From: Chlorocebus sabaeus
Taxonomy: Eukaryota; Chordata; Mammalia; Primates; Cercopithecidae
DNA: 64,000 nt
Direction of reading: 5' to 3'
Assembly (NCBI RefSeq): GCF_047675955.1
Contig: NC_132910.1
Location: forward strand, 98,172,923-98,236,922
Under the pieces are notes generated by a model that saw only the letters and a list, made by a program, of their open reading frames with translations, had not been told where the DNA came from and did not search any database. The position numbers and the translations under genes are program-made. Of this stretch, positions 33,582 through 44,792 are shown in pieces. Position 1 is the first letter of the stretch. Every line of letters starts with the position of its first letter.

Positions 33582-34004
33582 TGCACACTTGGCTTCTCCA
33601 AAGAAACAGAATCAATAGAATATATATATACAAAGAACAGTATTTATTTTAAGGAACTGACTCACATGATTGTGGGGGCTGGCAAGTCTGAATGCCCAGG
33701 ACAGGCCAGCAGGATGGTGACTCAGGGAAGAGTTGATATTGTAGTCTTGAGTCTGAAGGTAATACAGAGGTAAAATTCTTTCATTCTCAGAGGTCCTCCA
33801 TCTTTTTTTTTTCTCTTAAGGCCTTTAACTGATTGGATGAGGCCCACTCACATTATAGAGGGTAATCTGTTTTACTCAAAGTCTACTGATTTAAATGTTA
33901 ACCATAACTAAAAATTACTTTCACAGCAACATCTATTCTGCTGTCTCAACAAACAACTGGGTGCCATACCCTAGTTAAGTGAACACATGTAATTAACCAT
34001 TGCA
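33582..34004 (-). mobile_element. solo LTR, ERVL-type, same family as 5980-6541
   Basis: Minus-strand reading starts TGCAATGGTTAATTACATG and contains ACATTTAAATCAGTAGACTT, GTGGGCCTCATCCAATCAG (with one change) and a 3' end with AATAAATACTG and TCTATTGATTCTGTTTC. It is more diverged and shorter than the copy at 5980. No clear 5-bp duplication was found. Confidence 0.8.
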
Positions 34005-34604
34005 GAGGGATAAAGGTTCCAGGCCCCTAGTATTTGGGGCCTCCCTTCCAGTTCCATTTCTTGCTGTTGTCCTTAAACCTCAGTAGCAACACCAGTGGAG
34101 ACTAATGGTAGTGATGGCTGTAATCATAGCAAATTTAGTCCTAGTGGCTGCCTGCCACCTGTCACATTTAGAAGTTTGTTGATAGTCACGCAGTCTCCAT
34201 GAGCTTTCAGAATTGGATGCCTAATGTCAACACTAAGATTGCTCTGGGACAAGGGGACAGTAGAGAACATTGGTCTCTCTGTTTTCCCCAAACTCCCTCT
34301 CCCAAAGCCTGCCCAAGACACTGCAAACTAGAAATGCTTCTTACTGATCATGTGACCACTTAGAAAATTTGGAAAAGTAAATGAGATCTTTGTTAAGTAC
34401 CTAAGCATCTCAAAAAAAAAAAAAAAAAGTGCCACTGGTGCAGGGAGGGTATTCATTAAAATAGTCCTTCTAGGCTTTCAAAACCAATTAGAATTTTATC
34501 TGGGTTCGTTATACAGAAGGAGAAGGAAATGTGTTCGCCTTCTAGAAAAATAATAATTCTTTCAGACTCTTGTCTTTATGGTTTATGAAAGAGATATTTT
34601 ATCC
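34005..34604. other. non-coding stretch, no gene seen
   Basis: Unique-looking sequence. An A17 run is at 34412-34428. The minus-strand frame 34124-34321 has no recognised domain. Confidence 0.45.
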
Positions 34605-34905
34605 AGCTTTATTGAGGTATAATTGGCAAATAAAAATATACATATTTAATGTATGCATTGTGATTTTTTGATGCACATTGCAAAATAATTGCCACAATCA
34701 AGTTAATTAACACATCTAGAATTTCATGTAGTTACCATTTTCTGTGTGTCTTTGCGGTGAGAATGCTTAGGATCTATTTTCAGAGAACCAACTTTCAGTT
34801 AACAAAACGAATAAATCCTGAGGATCTAATGTACAGCATGGTGACTATAGCTCATAATACCGTATTGTATACTTGAAATTTCCTGAAAGATAGAAGTTTA
34901 TACTT
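34605..34905. mobile_element. L1M 3' end pieces in opposite orientations
   Basis: 34605 to about 34790 is reversed L1M 3' end (TATTGAGGTATAATTGGCAA, TTGCCACAATCAAGTTAATT). From about 34805 to 34905 the same 3' UTR reads forward (GATCTAATGTACAGCATGGT, GTATTGTATACTTGAAATTT). The pieces may be two elements or one element with an inversion. Confidence 0.65.
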
Positions 34906-35687
34906 GCACTAGAAAGTTCCTTCTGCCTTTAGTTGTTCCTAATTAGACATTCAAAACTGATTAATATATAGCTTACAGTGGCACCATCTGAGCAAGAAGA
35001 AATCAGGTTATTTATCCTTCCTCTGAAGTCTCCACAATGATATTAAATTTTCAGGTAGCGGGTTTCTGGATTGATTTTCTTCTCTCACCACTTATTTCAA
35101 AGTCTAACTATAAACTTTATGACTCAGGCACTAATATCTCACTTGCAATCCAACTGCAGTTTTTCCTTCACCTCAACATAGTCCTTTGGGCACTTTTTAA
35201 AAGCCTTTAGTCTGAGACATAGGCCCATTTGTAAGAGCATATACCACATTATCTGTATCTGTTCATTTCACAAGGTAAATTTGATGATCACCAGCTATTC
35301 TTAGCTCTTGACAATATAGGAAAAAGATAATCAAAAGTGCAATTATTTAAATTCATAAAGGAATTGATTTCTTTTCACTTGATGCAGATTTCAAAAGATT
35401 CCATGGATCAAATATCATCATAACCAGATATAACATGAAGCATAAGAATTATATATAATTGAAGTAGTTTAATTTCCAATACTCAATATAAATTCAGGAA
35501 ATAAAACTAGTAAATTCATTCACATGGGCTGAAGAAAACAGAATGTAATATGCCCTTTCTACAGTTGGGCCCCTCTCTACTGTTCTACACTCTAGATTTC
35601 TCTCCTGCCACCCTCACCTACCCTGTCTTGCATTCTACCTTCTCAAATTTGCCTCTCCCCTTCAATTAATCTCATCCATTCCTATTT
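34906..35687. other. non-coding stretch, no gene seen
   Basis: Unique-looking, AT-rich DNA. A pyrimidine-rich part at 35570-35680 faintly recalls L2 but is not assignable. Confidence 0.45.
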
Positions 35688-35886
35688 AAAGGGATACATC
35701 ATTTTATTGTGCTTTGCATTTTTGTGCTTCACAGAGAATGCTTTTTTTTTGTTTAACAAATTGAAGGTTTGTGGCAACCCTGTACCAAGCAAGTCCACAG
35801 GCACCATTTTTCCAACAGCACGTTTGCTTCATGTTTCTGTGCCACATTTTGGAAATTTTCACAGTATCTTTTAAATTTTTCTTTGT

Positions 35887-36288
35887 TAAGGCAATTTTTA
35901 TAACTTTTTTGGAGGTATTTGATGATCAGCAATTAGTTCTCATCCACATTGACTGTCTGCAGATTTTTAAAAGTGGTAACAGGTACATAAGTAACCAAAG
36001 GATAGAGCTTATGTGGTGAATCTTTATCCTCATTGCGTTTTCTGGACAAGCACACGTGGATATGATATGGGACATTCCTTATTCCTTTGGCCCAGACAGC
36101 TTTGTTGAGCCTGGTATCAATGCACATATCTGGAGTTCCCATCTCCTTCATGGAAAATTTCTGAATCTCTTTGAGTGCCTGACGGGCACGCTTCTTGAAG
36201 CCAACTCATGGATGCACTTGTGAATGTTGATGTATTCTTGGGTCACCACCTCGTTGATAGCAGAATGGCCCTTTTTCTTCTCACCACC
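35887..36288 (-). pseudogene. RPL31: RPL31 processed pseudogene
   Basis: The minus strand encodes most of ribosomal protein L31 (large-subunit protein, 125 residues in the functional gene). It runs intronless from about codon 7 to the stop at 35933-35935, with a short 3' UTR to about 35887. The C-terminal 72 residues are open (segments RLNKAVWAKGIRNVPY and VTYVPVTTFKNLQTVNVDEN). Upstream, a three-base deletion and a one-base deletion near the HGVGF region break the frame. The start codon and 5' UTR are missing. The normal AATAAA region is disrupted and no long poly(A) remains. Flanking TTAAATTTT-type repeats at about 35871 and 36289 look like a worn TSD. It lies within Tigger1. It is a reverse-transcribed copy without a promoter. 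Confidence 0.93.
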
Positions 36289-36533
36289 TTAAATTTTGCT
36301 TATTATTATCTCTGTTAGGGTGATTTGTGATCAGTGATCTTTAGTGTTACTCTTTAAATTGTTTGGGGGAACCACAAACTGTGCCCATAGAAGACAGTAA
36401 ACATAATTGATAAATAATGTGTGTTCTGACTGCTTCACCAACCTGCTGTTCTTCCATCTCTCTCCCTCTCCTTGGGCCTCCCTATTCCCTGAGGCACAAC
36501 AACACTTAAATTAGGCCAATTAATTACCTTACA

Positions 36534-38292
36534 ATGGCCTCTAAGTGTTTCAGTGAAAGAAGAGTCACACTTCTGTCACTTTAAATCAAAAGCAGAAATG
36601 ATTGAGCTTAGTGAGAAAGACATTTCAAAGGCTGAGATAGACCAAAACTTTAGGCCTCCTGTGCCAAATGGTTGGCCAAGCTGTAAATGCAAAGGAGAAG
36701 TTCTTGAAGGAAATTAAAAGTGCTACTCCAGTGAACACATGAATGAGAAGAAAACAATACAGCCTTATTGCTGATACAGAGAAAGTTTGAGTGGTCTGGA
36801 TAGAAGATCAAACCAACCATAACAGTTCCTTAAGCCAAAGCCTAAGCCAGAGCAAGACCCTAACTCTCTTCAATTCTATGAAGGCTGAGAGAGGTAAGGA
36901 AGCTTCAGAAGAAAAGTTTGAAGCTAGCAGAGGTTGGTTCTTGAGGTTAAAGGAAAGAACACATCTGCATAACATAAAAGTATGAGGTAAAGCAGCAAGT
37001 ACTAAGAGAAAAGCTTCAAGTACCCAGAAGATAAGTGAAGACCATTAATGAAGGTGGCTACAGTAAACGACAGATTTTCAGTGTGGACAAAACAGTCTTC
37101 TATTGGAAGAAGATGCCATCTAGGAATTTTATAGAGAGAAGTCAATGCCTGGTTTCAAAGTTTCAAAGGACAGGCTGACCCTTTTATTAGGGGCAAATGC
37201 CTCTAGTGACCTTAAGTTGAAGCCAGGTGCTCATTTACCATTCTGAAAATCCTAGGGCCCCTAAGAATTATGTTATATCTACTCTGCCTGTGCTCTATAA
37301 ACAAAACAACAAAGTGTGGATGACAGCCACATCTGTTTATAGCATGGTTTATTGAATATTTTAATCCCACCATTGAGACCTACTGCATAGAAAAAAAAAA
37401 AGATATCTTTCAAAATATTCTTGCTCATTAACAGTGCACCTAGTCACTCAAGAGCTTTGGTGGAGATGTACAAGGAGATCTGTGTTGTTTTCATGCCTGT
37501 TAATACCCGTTCTTCAACTTATGGATCAAGGAGTAATTTTTACTCTCAAGTCTTATTATTTAAGAAATACATTTTGTAAGGCTATAGCTGCCATAGTTGG
37601 TGATTCCTCTAATGGATCTGGGCAAAGTAAATTGAAAACTTTCTGGAAAGGATTCACCATTCTAAATATCATTAAGAACAATTGTGATTCATGGGAGGAG
37701 GTCAAAATAGCAACATTAGTAGGAGTTAGGAAAAAGTTGAATCTAATCCTTATTAATGACTTTGAGGGGTTTAAGGTGTCAGTGGAGGAAGTAACTGCAA
37801 ATGTGGTGAAATAGCAAGAGAACTAGAATTAGAAGTGGAGCCTAAAGATGTGACTGAATTGCTACAATTTCATGATAAAACTTAGACAAGGAGTTACTTC
37901 CCATGGATGACCAAAGAAAGTGCTTTCTTAAGATGGATCTACTGCTGGGGAAGGTGCTCTGACCACTGTTGAAATGACAGCCAAGGCTTTAAAACATTAC
38001 AAAAGTTGATAAAGCAGTAGCAGAGTTTGAGAAGATCTATCCCAATTTTGAAGAATTTTGAAAGAAGTTATCCTCTGGGTAAAATGCTATCAAACAGCAT
38101 CTGATGCCACAGAGAAATCTTTCATGAAAGCAAGAGTCAATCAGTTCAGCAAACCTCATTTTTGTATTATATTAAGAAAAATGCCACAGCACCTGAACCA
38201 CCACCCTGCTCAGTCAGCAGCCGTCAACATTAACAGAAGAGTCTCCACCGGCAAAAAGATTATGACTTACTGAAAGTTCGGATGATCCTTAG
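36534..38292 (+). pseudogene. Tigger1 transposase remnant
   Basis: The family encodes a pogo-type transposase with N-terminal CENP-B-like DNA-binding helices and a DDE catalytic domain. The frame would start at the ATG at 36534 and end at the stop near 38292. Surviving in-frame islands are 36791-36985, with DQTNHNSSLSQSLSQ, and 37434-37814, with MDQGVI and SGQSKLKTFWKGFTIL, the latter from the DDE domain. Stops and indels separate the islands, so it cannot make enzyme. It is related to the domesticated TIGD genes but is clearly the dead transposon copy, not a host gene. Confidence 0.88.
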
Positions 38293-38502
38293 CATTTTTT
38301 AGTAATAAAGTATTTTTTAATGAAGGTATATATACTTTTTTACATATAATGCTATTGCACACAATATACTACAGTACAGCATAAACATAACTTCTAAAAG
38401 CACTGGGAAACCAAATCATTTGTGTGACTCACTTTATTGCAATATTTGCTTTATTACAATGGTGTGTAACTAAACCCACAATAGCATCAAGGTATGCCTG
38501 TA

Positions 38503-39144
38503 TAGATACAACTAAAGCCCTAGCTGCTAGGTATTTACAACTCAAATCCCATATATTCCAAAGCCTTTCTAGAGTTAACCACTTAGAATTAATCTCTCCT
38601 CTTTTGCACCTTCAAAATGAATTGTCCATACCATAATTAGAGGTTTTATCACATTATCAGGGTGTGGTTACTTATATATCATTCTCATTATTTGTGACTC
38701 TGATCCAAAAATTTACTGTCATTTTTCTTTCTCTCCTAGCACCTAACATACCACATGCCCAAATAAATGTTCAAAATGAGATGGCATGTAGCTTCCAAGA
38801 GGGGCAGTTCTACAGGCCCAGGTTAAACTATTAATAACACAGCTTTTCCAAAGTCTAGTGTCCTATCCACAACATAGTACAATGTCTCAAGCCCACAGAA
38901 CCCCAAAAATGGGGAGAAACTGTCCCTAGAGAAATGAAATAGAGGAGTAGAAAAGGATGTGGGATCCAGTTAAGGGACACTCTAGCAAGAACAAGGAAGT
39001 ACTCACTCTCCCAGAATTCCCTCAAATACCCCATTCTTGCATAAAGAATCTACAACTCTGCCACTGTAGCTGCCCTAGTTGAATGTGAAGTGGTAAACCA
39101 TGATTATCCCCCACCACATATACTATAATAAAAGTGTAAGTCAT
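38503..39144. other. non-coding stretch, no gene seen
   Basis: Unique-looking sequence with no repeat recognised. The frame at 38424-38636 starts inside the Tigger1 right end and has no domain. Confidence 0.45.
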
Positions 39145-39350
39145 GTTCAAAGCTCTTCCATATATATTACCACATTTCATTCTTAGGTACACTGTTAGGC
39201 ACGGTAGGGTTTTGTTTTGTTTTTTTAATTTTATAGATGGAGAAAGACAGTCTCAGAGATTAATTTTCCTAAGGCCACATAGGCTTATAGTTTATGGCAA
39301 AGCTGAAACTGTAATTCAGGTCTCTTTAACTCCTGTTTCAAAATTGGAGG
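39145..39350 (-). repeat. MIR SINE
   Basis: Reversed MIR: CACATTTCATTCTTAGGTAC, ATTTTATAGATGGAGAAAG, TCCTAAGGCCACATAGGCTT and TTCAGGTCTCTTTAACTCCT. Confidence 0.75.
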
Positions 39351-40412
39351 TGTCGACTACACTGCCACTGTGGTAGGAGTGAGACTTCCAAGCCATGTCT
39401 ACCATTTACTATTCCTACTCCAGTTTGGGCTGGGATGGGGAGGGCAGCAAGGAGCTCCTGATGTGGAAGCAGGGAAAGTTCAGGTGAGGCAAGGAGAGGG
39501 AGGAGGCAGCAAAGGGATGAGCCCTGGGTGTTGGATTTATTGTGACTAGCAAATTCATATTCCCATAGAAGCACAGACTCTTTTCCTCTAGAAGCAGAAA
39601 CTTTGCTCTTTTAAGACAAACCTTCAAATATCACCAATAATGAGAACTAGTCAAGTCAAGTAAAAGCGAAGGAGTCTATGCTGGAGTGCAGGAATGAGAG
39701 AGCTCTTGGAACCCATTTAGAGGTCACTGTTTCAGTGAGGGTGGAGAAGGAACTGTCCACTTCTCAGAAAGAAAGAAAAAGTCAGGGTCCTTTGAGGTCT
39801 CAAAATATGTAACCTCCAGACATTTATCCTTGAGAGAAAGTGCTATCTCTTGACTAAAATCCAGGATGTCCAGCTACAGACAGCAATGACTTTTTATGAA
39901 CAAGGCTTGCGGACAAGTATGCTTAATTATGCTTAATTCAATGTTGTGACACGTTATGGGAATTGCCCAACTCCTGTGGTGATATTATGGTAGGCTGGAT
40001 AAGAAGGATGTTCCAAAATAGAAGGCCAGGCTGTTCATAAAAACTTTTTGACTCTTTGGCATTTGGTATGAAAAGGCAGGTGTAGGGGGAGGAGTATGTA
40101 TACTAGGCCAACATGTAACAGATGTAAATAATACATTTGAAAATGAGAGAGAAAATACTGATTTGTACATAAAATTTACTAAATGCTAAATAAGTCATCA
40201 AAGTGAGCAGGTGAAGAAAAAGTCAAAAACTAAAAAAACTCAAAGAAGAGTCAAAGAAATCTATAGTTTGAGTGAAAAATTAAAAAGTAAAACAAAATGA
40301 GGTCAAGAGATGAATGAATATTGAGAGGGGAGGAAAAACAACAAGGCTCTGCTAATAAATACCTGCTCATCATAGAAATATCTTTACTGTTTAACCTTAG
40401 TTGTAACAGTAC
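39351..40412. other. 1-kb stretch, no gene or repeat recognised
   Basis: Unique-looking. Two overlapping minus-strand frames (39338-39574, 39415-39627) show no domain. An exact local repeat TATGCTTAAT occurs twice at 39918-39938. Confidence 0.45.
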
Positions 40413-40920
40413 TGCTACGGTCTAAATGCATCCCCCACCAAATTCATGTTAAAACATAATCTGAAATATAGTGATTTAAAAGGTGGGGTTTGGGGGAGAT
40501 TATGATGTATCCGGAATTGGTGGGTTCTTGGTCTGGCTGACTTCAAGAATGAAACCACGGACCCTCGCAGTGAGTGTTACAGTTCTTAAAGATGGTGTGT
40601 CCGGAGTTTTTCCCTTCTGGTATTCGGATGTGTTCTGAGTTTCTTCCTTCTGGTGTGTTTGTGGTCTCGCTGGCTTCAGGAGTGAAGCTGCAGACCTTCA
40701 CAGTGGGTGTTACAGTTCTTAAGGCGGCATGTCTGGAGTTTTTCATTCCTCCCGATAGGTTCATGGTCTCACTGGCCTCAGGAGTGAAGCTACAGGCCTT
40801 TGCAGTGAGTGTTACAGCTCATACACATGGCATGGACCCACACAGTGTGCAGCAGCGAAAGAACAGAGCTTCCACAGCTAGAAGAAAACCCAAGCAAGTT
40901 GCCACTAGCCGGCTTGGGCA

Positions 40921-40980
40921 GCCTGCTTTTATTCCCTTATCTGGCCCCACCCACATCCTGCCAATTGGTCCATTTTACAG
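40921..40980 (-). promoter_or_regulatory. LTR12 core promoter block
   Basis: Read on the minus strand in order: a CCAAT box in ACCAATTGG (around 40961-40969), a GTGGGTGGGGCC GT/GC box (40943-40954), a GATA word AGATAAG (40936-40942) and a TATA-like AATAAAA (40927-40933). This is the known HERV9 LTR arrangement and would drive transcription leftward. More CCAAT boxes (seen as ATTGG on the plus strand) lie at 40993-41016 and 41358-41550, separated from this block by the AluY. Confidence 0.7.
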
Positions 40981-41019
40981 AGAACAGAGTGGTCCATTTT
41001 ACAGAGAGCTGATTGGTCC

Positions 41020-41355
41020 TTTTTTTTTTTTTTTTTTTTTTTTTGAGATAGAGTGTCGCTCTGTCGCCCAGGCTGGAATGCAGTGGCCCTATCTCAGCTC
41101 ACTGCAATCTCCGCCTCCCAGGTTCACGCCATTCTCCTGCCTCAGCCTCCGAGTAGCTGGGACTACAGGCGCCCGCCACCTCACCTGGCTAGTTTTTTTT
41201 GTTGTTGTTGTTGTTGTTGTTTTTGTTTTGTATTTTTTAGTAGAGAGGGGGTTTCACCGTGTTAGCCAGGATGGTCGCAATCTCCTAACCTCGTGATCCA
41301 CCCATCTTGGCCTCCCCAAGTGCTGGGATTACAGGCTTGAGCCACCGCGCCCAGC
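41020..41355 (-). mobile_element. AluY-like SINE within LTR12
   Basis: Reversed Alu with a T23 tail and AluY-type diagnostic text (GTTCACGCCATTCTCCTGCC, GTGTTAGCCAGGATGGTC, CTCGTGATCC). The middle linker carries (GTT)n at 41200-41219. It is flanked by TTGGTCC at 41013-41019 and 41356-41362. It separates the LTR12 core promoter from its upstream CCAAT array. Confidence 0.93.
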
Positions 41356-42556
41356 TTGGTCCATTTTACAGAGAGCTGATTGGACCGTTTTGACAGGGTG
41401 CTGATTGGTGTGTTTTCAATCCCTGAGCTAGACACAGAGTGCTAGACAGAAAAGTTCTCCAATTCCCCACTAGGTTAGCTAGATACAGAGTACTGATTGG
41501 TGTATTTACATACCTTGAACTAGACAGAGTGCTGATTGGTGCCTTTTCAATCCCTTAGCTAGACACAAAGATTCTCCAAGTCCCCACTAACCTCAGGAGC
41601 CCAGCTGGCCTCACCTAGTGGATCCCGCACCGGGGCTGCAGGCAGAGCTGCCCAGAGCTACCTGCCAGTCCTGAGCCGCGCCTGCACTCCTCAGCCCTTG
41701 TGCGGTCGATGGTACCTGGCGCGACGGAGCAGAGGGCGGCGCCCGTTGGGGAGGCTCCAGCTGCACAGGAGCCCACCGCCGAGGGCGGGGCTCGGACTCG
41801 GCGGGCTGCAGGTCGCGAGCCCCGCCCCACGGGGAGGCGGCTGAGGCCCAGCGAGAATTCGAGCGCAGTGCATGCGGGCAGGCAGTGCTGGGGGACCCAG
41901 CGCAACCTCCGCAGCTGCTGGCCTCGGTGCTAAGCCCCTCACTGCTCTGGATCGGCAGACCGCTCCCAGTGCGGGGACCGGGGAGCCCGCGCCCGCCGGA
42001 ACTCTCGCTGGCCTGTGAGCGCTGCGCGCAGCCCCGGGTCCGCCTGCGCCTCTCCCTCCACACCTCCCAGCAAGCAGAGGGAGCCGGCTCCGGCCTAGGC
42101 CAGCCCAGAGAGGGGCTCACACAGTGCAGTGGCGGGCTGAAGGGCTCCTCAAGCGCTGCCAGAGTGGACGTCGAGGCTGAGGAGGCCCCGAGAGTGAGGG
42201 CTGCTAGCACATTGTCACCTCTCAATGAGATCATAAGGGCTCCACCTTCATGGATAGAATCAGTGCCCTTATAAAAGCAGCCTGAAGAAGCTTGTTCATC
42301 CCTTCTACCCTGTGAGGACACATAGAAGGTGCTGTCTGTGAGGAATGGGTCCTCACCAGACACCAAATCTCCTGGCACTTTGATCTTGGTCTTCCCAGCC
42401 TCTAGGATCATCAGCAACAAATTTCTGTTTTTTTATAAATTACCTAGTGTAAAGTATTTTGTTTGTTAATAGCAACCGGAACTAATGAAGACAAATACCA
42501 TTTCATTATTTTATTTTAAGTATTATTCCCTTTTGCTTCGGTGGGTTTAAAATGCA

Positions 42557-42825
42557 GGCCAAGTGCAGTTGCTCACACCTGTAATCCCAGCACTTTGGGA
42601 GGCTGAGGTAGGAGGATTACTTGAGCCCAGGAGTTCAAGACCAGCCTAGGCAACATAGTGAGACCTCATCTCTACAAAAAATAAAAAATTAGGCATGGTA
42701 ACACACACCTGTAGTCCCAGCTCCTCAGGATTGTGGGAGCCTGGGGAGGCTGCAGTGAGCCATGATCATGCCACTGCACTCAGAGTGGGCAACAAAGTGA
42801 GACTCTGTATCAAAAAAAAAAAGTA
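42557..42825 (+). mobile_element. AluJ-like SINE
   Basis: Plus-strand Alu from GGCCAAGTGCAGTTGC to an A11 tail. The right arm has a deletion between CCTCAGGATTGTGGGAGC and GGGGAGGCTGCAGTGAGCC. Confidence 0.9.
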
Positions 42826-43014
42826 CAAAAAAGTATGGCTTTTGCAATAGGAAATCTTAATAAAATACGTAATTTATTGGAATGTTGGGACTACAGATAA
42901 TTTTTAAGATTAAATTGTTCTAATATTGTTTGGGATATTTGTGTGTACATATATTTACCTGTGTGTCTCTCTATATATTTATATAATACACATATATTTA
43001 TATGTAAGTATATA
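42826..43014. other. AT-rich stretch
   Basis: Short AT-rich DNA with TATA/TGTA runs from about 42945. Nothing else recognised. Confidence 0.5.
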
Positions 43015-44792
43015 TAATATACATTTTACTATTTAATAAATTGTGTATATTTAAGGTATACAACATGATGTTATGAGATACATAGAGTAAAATGCCTACT
43101 ATAGCAAAACAAATTCGCATATTTATCTTCTCACATAGTTACCCATTTTCCCCCACTGTGGCAAGAGCACCAATATTCTACTCATTTAGAAAAAATCCTG
43201 ACTACAATACACTATTAGTAACTGTAATGCTCATGTTGTGCTTTAGATCTTCATACCTGTTCATCGTATATATCTGCTCCTATGTATCCTTTGACCTACA
43301 TTTTCCCATTTGCTCTTCCCAACCCCAACCCTGGTAACCACTGTTTTATTCTGTATCTGTATATTTGACCTTTTTTGTTTTAGATTCCACATTGAAGTAA
43401 GATAATGCAATATTTTTCTTTTTGTGTCTGGTTTATTTCCCTTAGCATAATGTCCTTCAGGTCCATCTATGTTGTGGCAAATGGAAAAATCTCCTCCTTT
43501 TTTTAGGCTGAATAATATCCCATTGCATATACATACCACAGTTTCTTTATTCATCTGTTCATTAATGGACACCTAGGTTTTTTCCATAGATTGGGTATTG
43601 TGAATAATGCTGCAATGAAGATGAAACTGCAGATATCTTTATGAGGTGCTGATTTCATTTCCTTTGGATATATACCCAGAAAAGGAATTACTAGGTCATA
43701 TGGTCATTCTATATTTAATTTACTTAGGAACCTCCATACTGTTTTCCATAATGACTGCACCAGTCTACATTCCCACCAACAGTGTACAAGGGTTCCCTTT
43801 TTTCCACACCCTCACCAACATTTGTCTCTTGTCCTTTTTATAATAGCTATTGTCATGGGTTTGAGGCAGTAATCTCACAGTGGTTTGCATTTGCATTTCT
43901 CTCATAATTAATGATATTTAGAACCTTTTCATATACCTGCTTACCATTTTTATGTTGTCTTTGGAGAAATGTCTATTCAATATATAACAGGTTATATGTT
44001 TTATCTATATAAACAGGTTATAGATTTTCTTGCTATTGGGTTGTATGAGTCCTTTTTTTTTTTTTTAATGTTAACCCCTTATCAGAGATATGGTTTTAAA
44101 ATATTTTTCTCCAATCCACAGGTTGCCTTTTCACTTTGTCAATTGTTTCCTTGGCTGGGCAGAAGCTTTTTAGTTTAATGTAGTCCCATTTATTTATTTT
44201 TGCTTTTATGGACTGGGCTTTCAGTTTGATACCCAATAAATCATTGCCAAGGCCAGTGTCAAGGATCTTTTCCCCTATGTTTTCTTCTAGAAGTTTTATG
44301 GCTTCAAATCTTGAATGTAGGTCTTTTACCTATATTGAGTTTATTTTTATGTAAGATAGTGGTCCAATTTCATTCTTTTGCAGGTGGAAATCCAGTTTTC
44401 CTAGCATTATTTATTGAAGATACTATCTTTTCCCTATTGTGGACACTTTCTTCTTGTCAATACATAAATATATTCACACATACATATTATTAAAAATATT
44501 ATAACTGTTGAATCTTAAAAATTATAGTCCCACCATTTCAATAAATTACAAATATTAATACTTCCTATTTCAAAACTTAGTTGATCACATGTGTTCAGAT
44601 TTACTTTTGGGTTCTTTTTTCTGTTCCACTGATGTATGTGTCTGTTTTTATGCCAGTACCATACTGTTCTGATTACTATAGCTTTGTAATATAATTTGGT
44701 CAGGAAATGTGATGCCTCCAACTTTGTTTTTATTTCTTAGAATTACTTTGACTGATTATTTGAGGTATTTTGTGGTTTCATAAGAATTTTAA

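Larger units (their letters stand above)
35688..38502 (+). mobile_element. Tigger1 DNA transposon, near full length
   Basis: A pogo/Tigger-class element recognised along almost its whole length: GTTTGTGGCAACCCTGTACC and CCATTTTTCCAACAGCACG at the left, the transposase region in the middle, and a right end with TTTATTGCAATATTTGC and GGTATGCCTGTA. An RPL31 processed pseudogene interrupts it (35887-36288). The left terminal inverted repeat is worn or partly missing. Confidence 0.9.
40506..42224 (-). mobile_element. LTR12 (HERV9) solo LTR with ATGA target duplication
   Basis: Minus-strand ERV1-class LTR. It begins TGAGAGGTGACAATGTGC at 42224, has a GC-rich segment (about 41600-42200), an array of repeats containing ACCAATCAG-type CCAAT boxes, a core promoter near 40915-40980, and ends CCACCAATTCCGGATACA at 40506. 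Perfect ATGA copies flank it (40502-40505 and 42225-42228), matching the 4-bp duplication of gammaretrovirus-like ERVs. An AluY splits it at 41020-41355. No internal HERV9 genes are present, so it is a solo LTR. Some promoter motifs look intact. Confidence 0.93.
40413..42493 (+). mobile_element. MST-type (MaLR) solo LTR, split by LTR12
   Basis: The 5' part (40413-40505) starts TGCTACGGTCTAAATGC. The 3' part (42229-42493) has GGAATGGGTCCTCACCAGAC, TTCCCAGCCTCTAGGATCA, AATTTCTGTTTTTTTATAAA and ends ACTAATGAAGACA. Flanks AGTAC (40408-40412) and AATAC (42494-42498) form a near-perfect 5-bp duplication. The gap is exactly the LTR12 insertion with its own ATGA duplication. Confidence 0.9.

Noticed and set aside
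35933..36151. functional RPL31 copy
   Set aside because: The 5' part is frameshifted and the start codon is missing. It is intronless and lies in a transposon.
36534..38292. domesticated TIGD-like gene
   Set aside because: The frame is broken by several stops and indels, and the copy retains the surrounding Tigger1 structure.
40574..41296. 240-codon plus-strand open frame
   Set aside because: It is antisense LTR12 fused to antisense AluY, with typical Alu-antisense text at its end. It is not a gene.
41611..42420. 269-codon minus-strand open frame
   Set aside because: It lies in the GC-rich part of LTR12 and runs into the host MST-type LTR. Low stop frequency in GC-rich DNA explains it, and no domain is visible.
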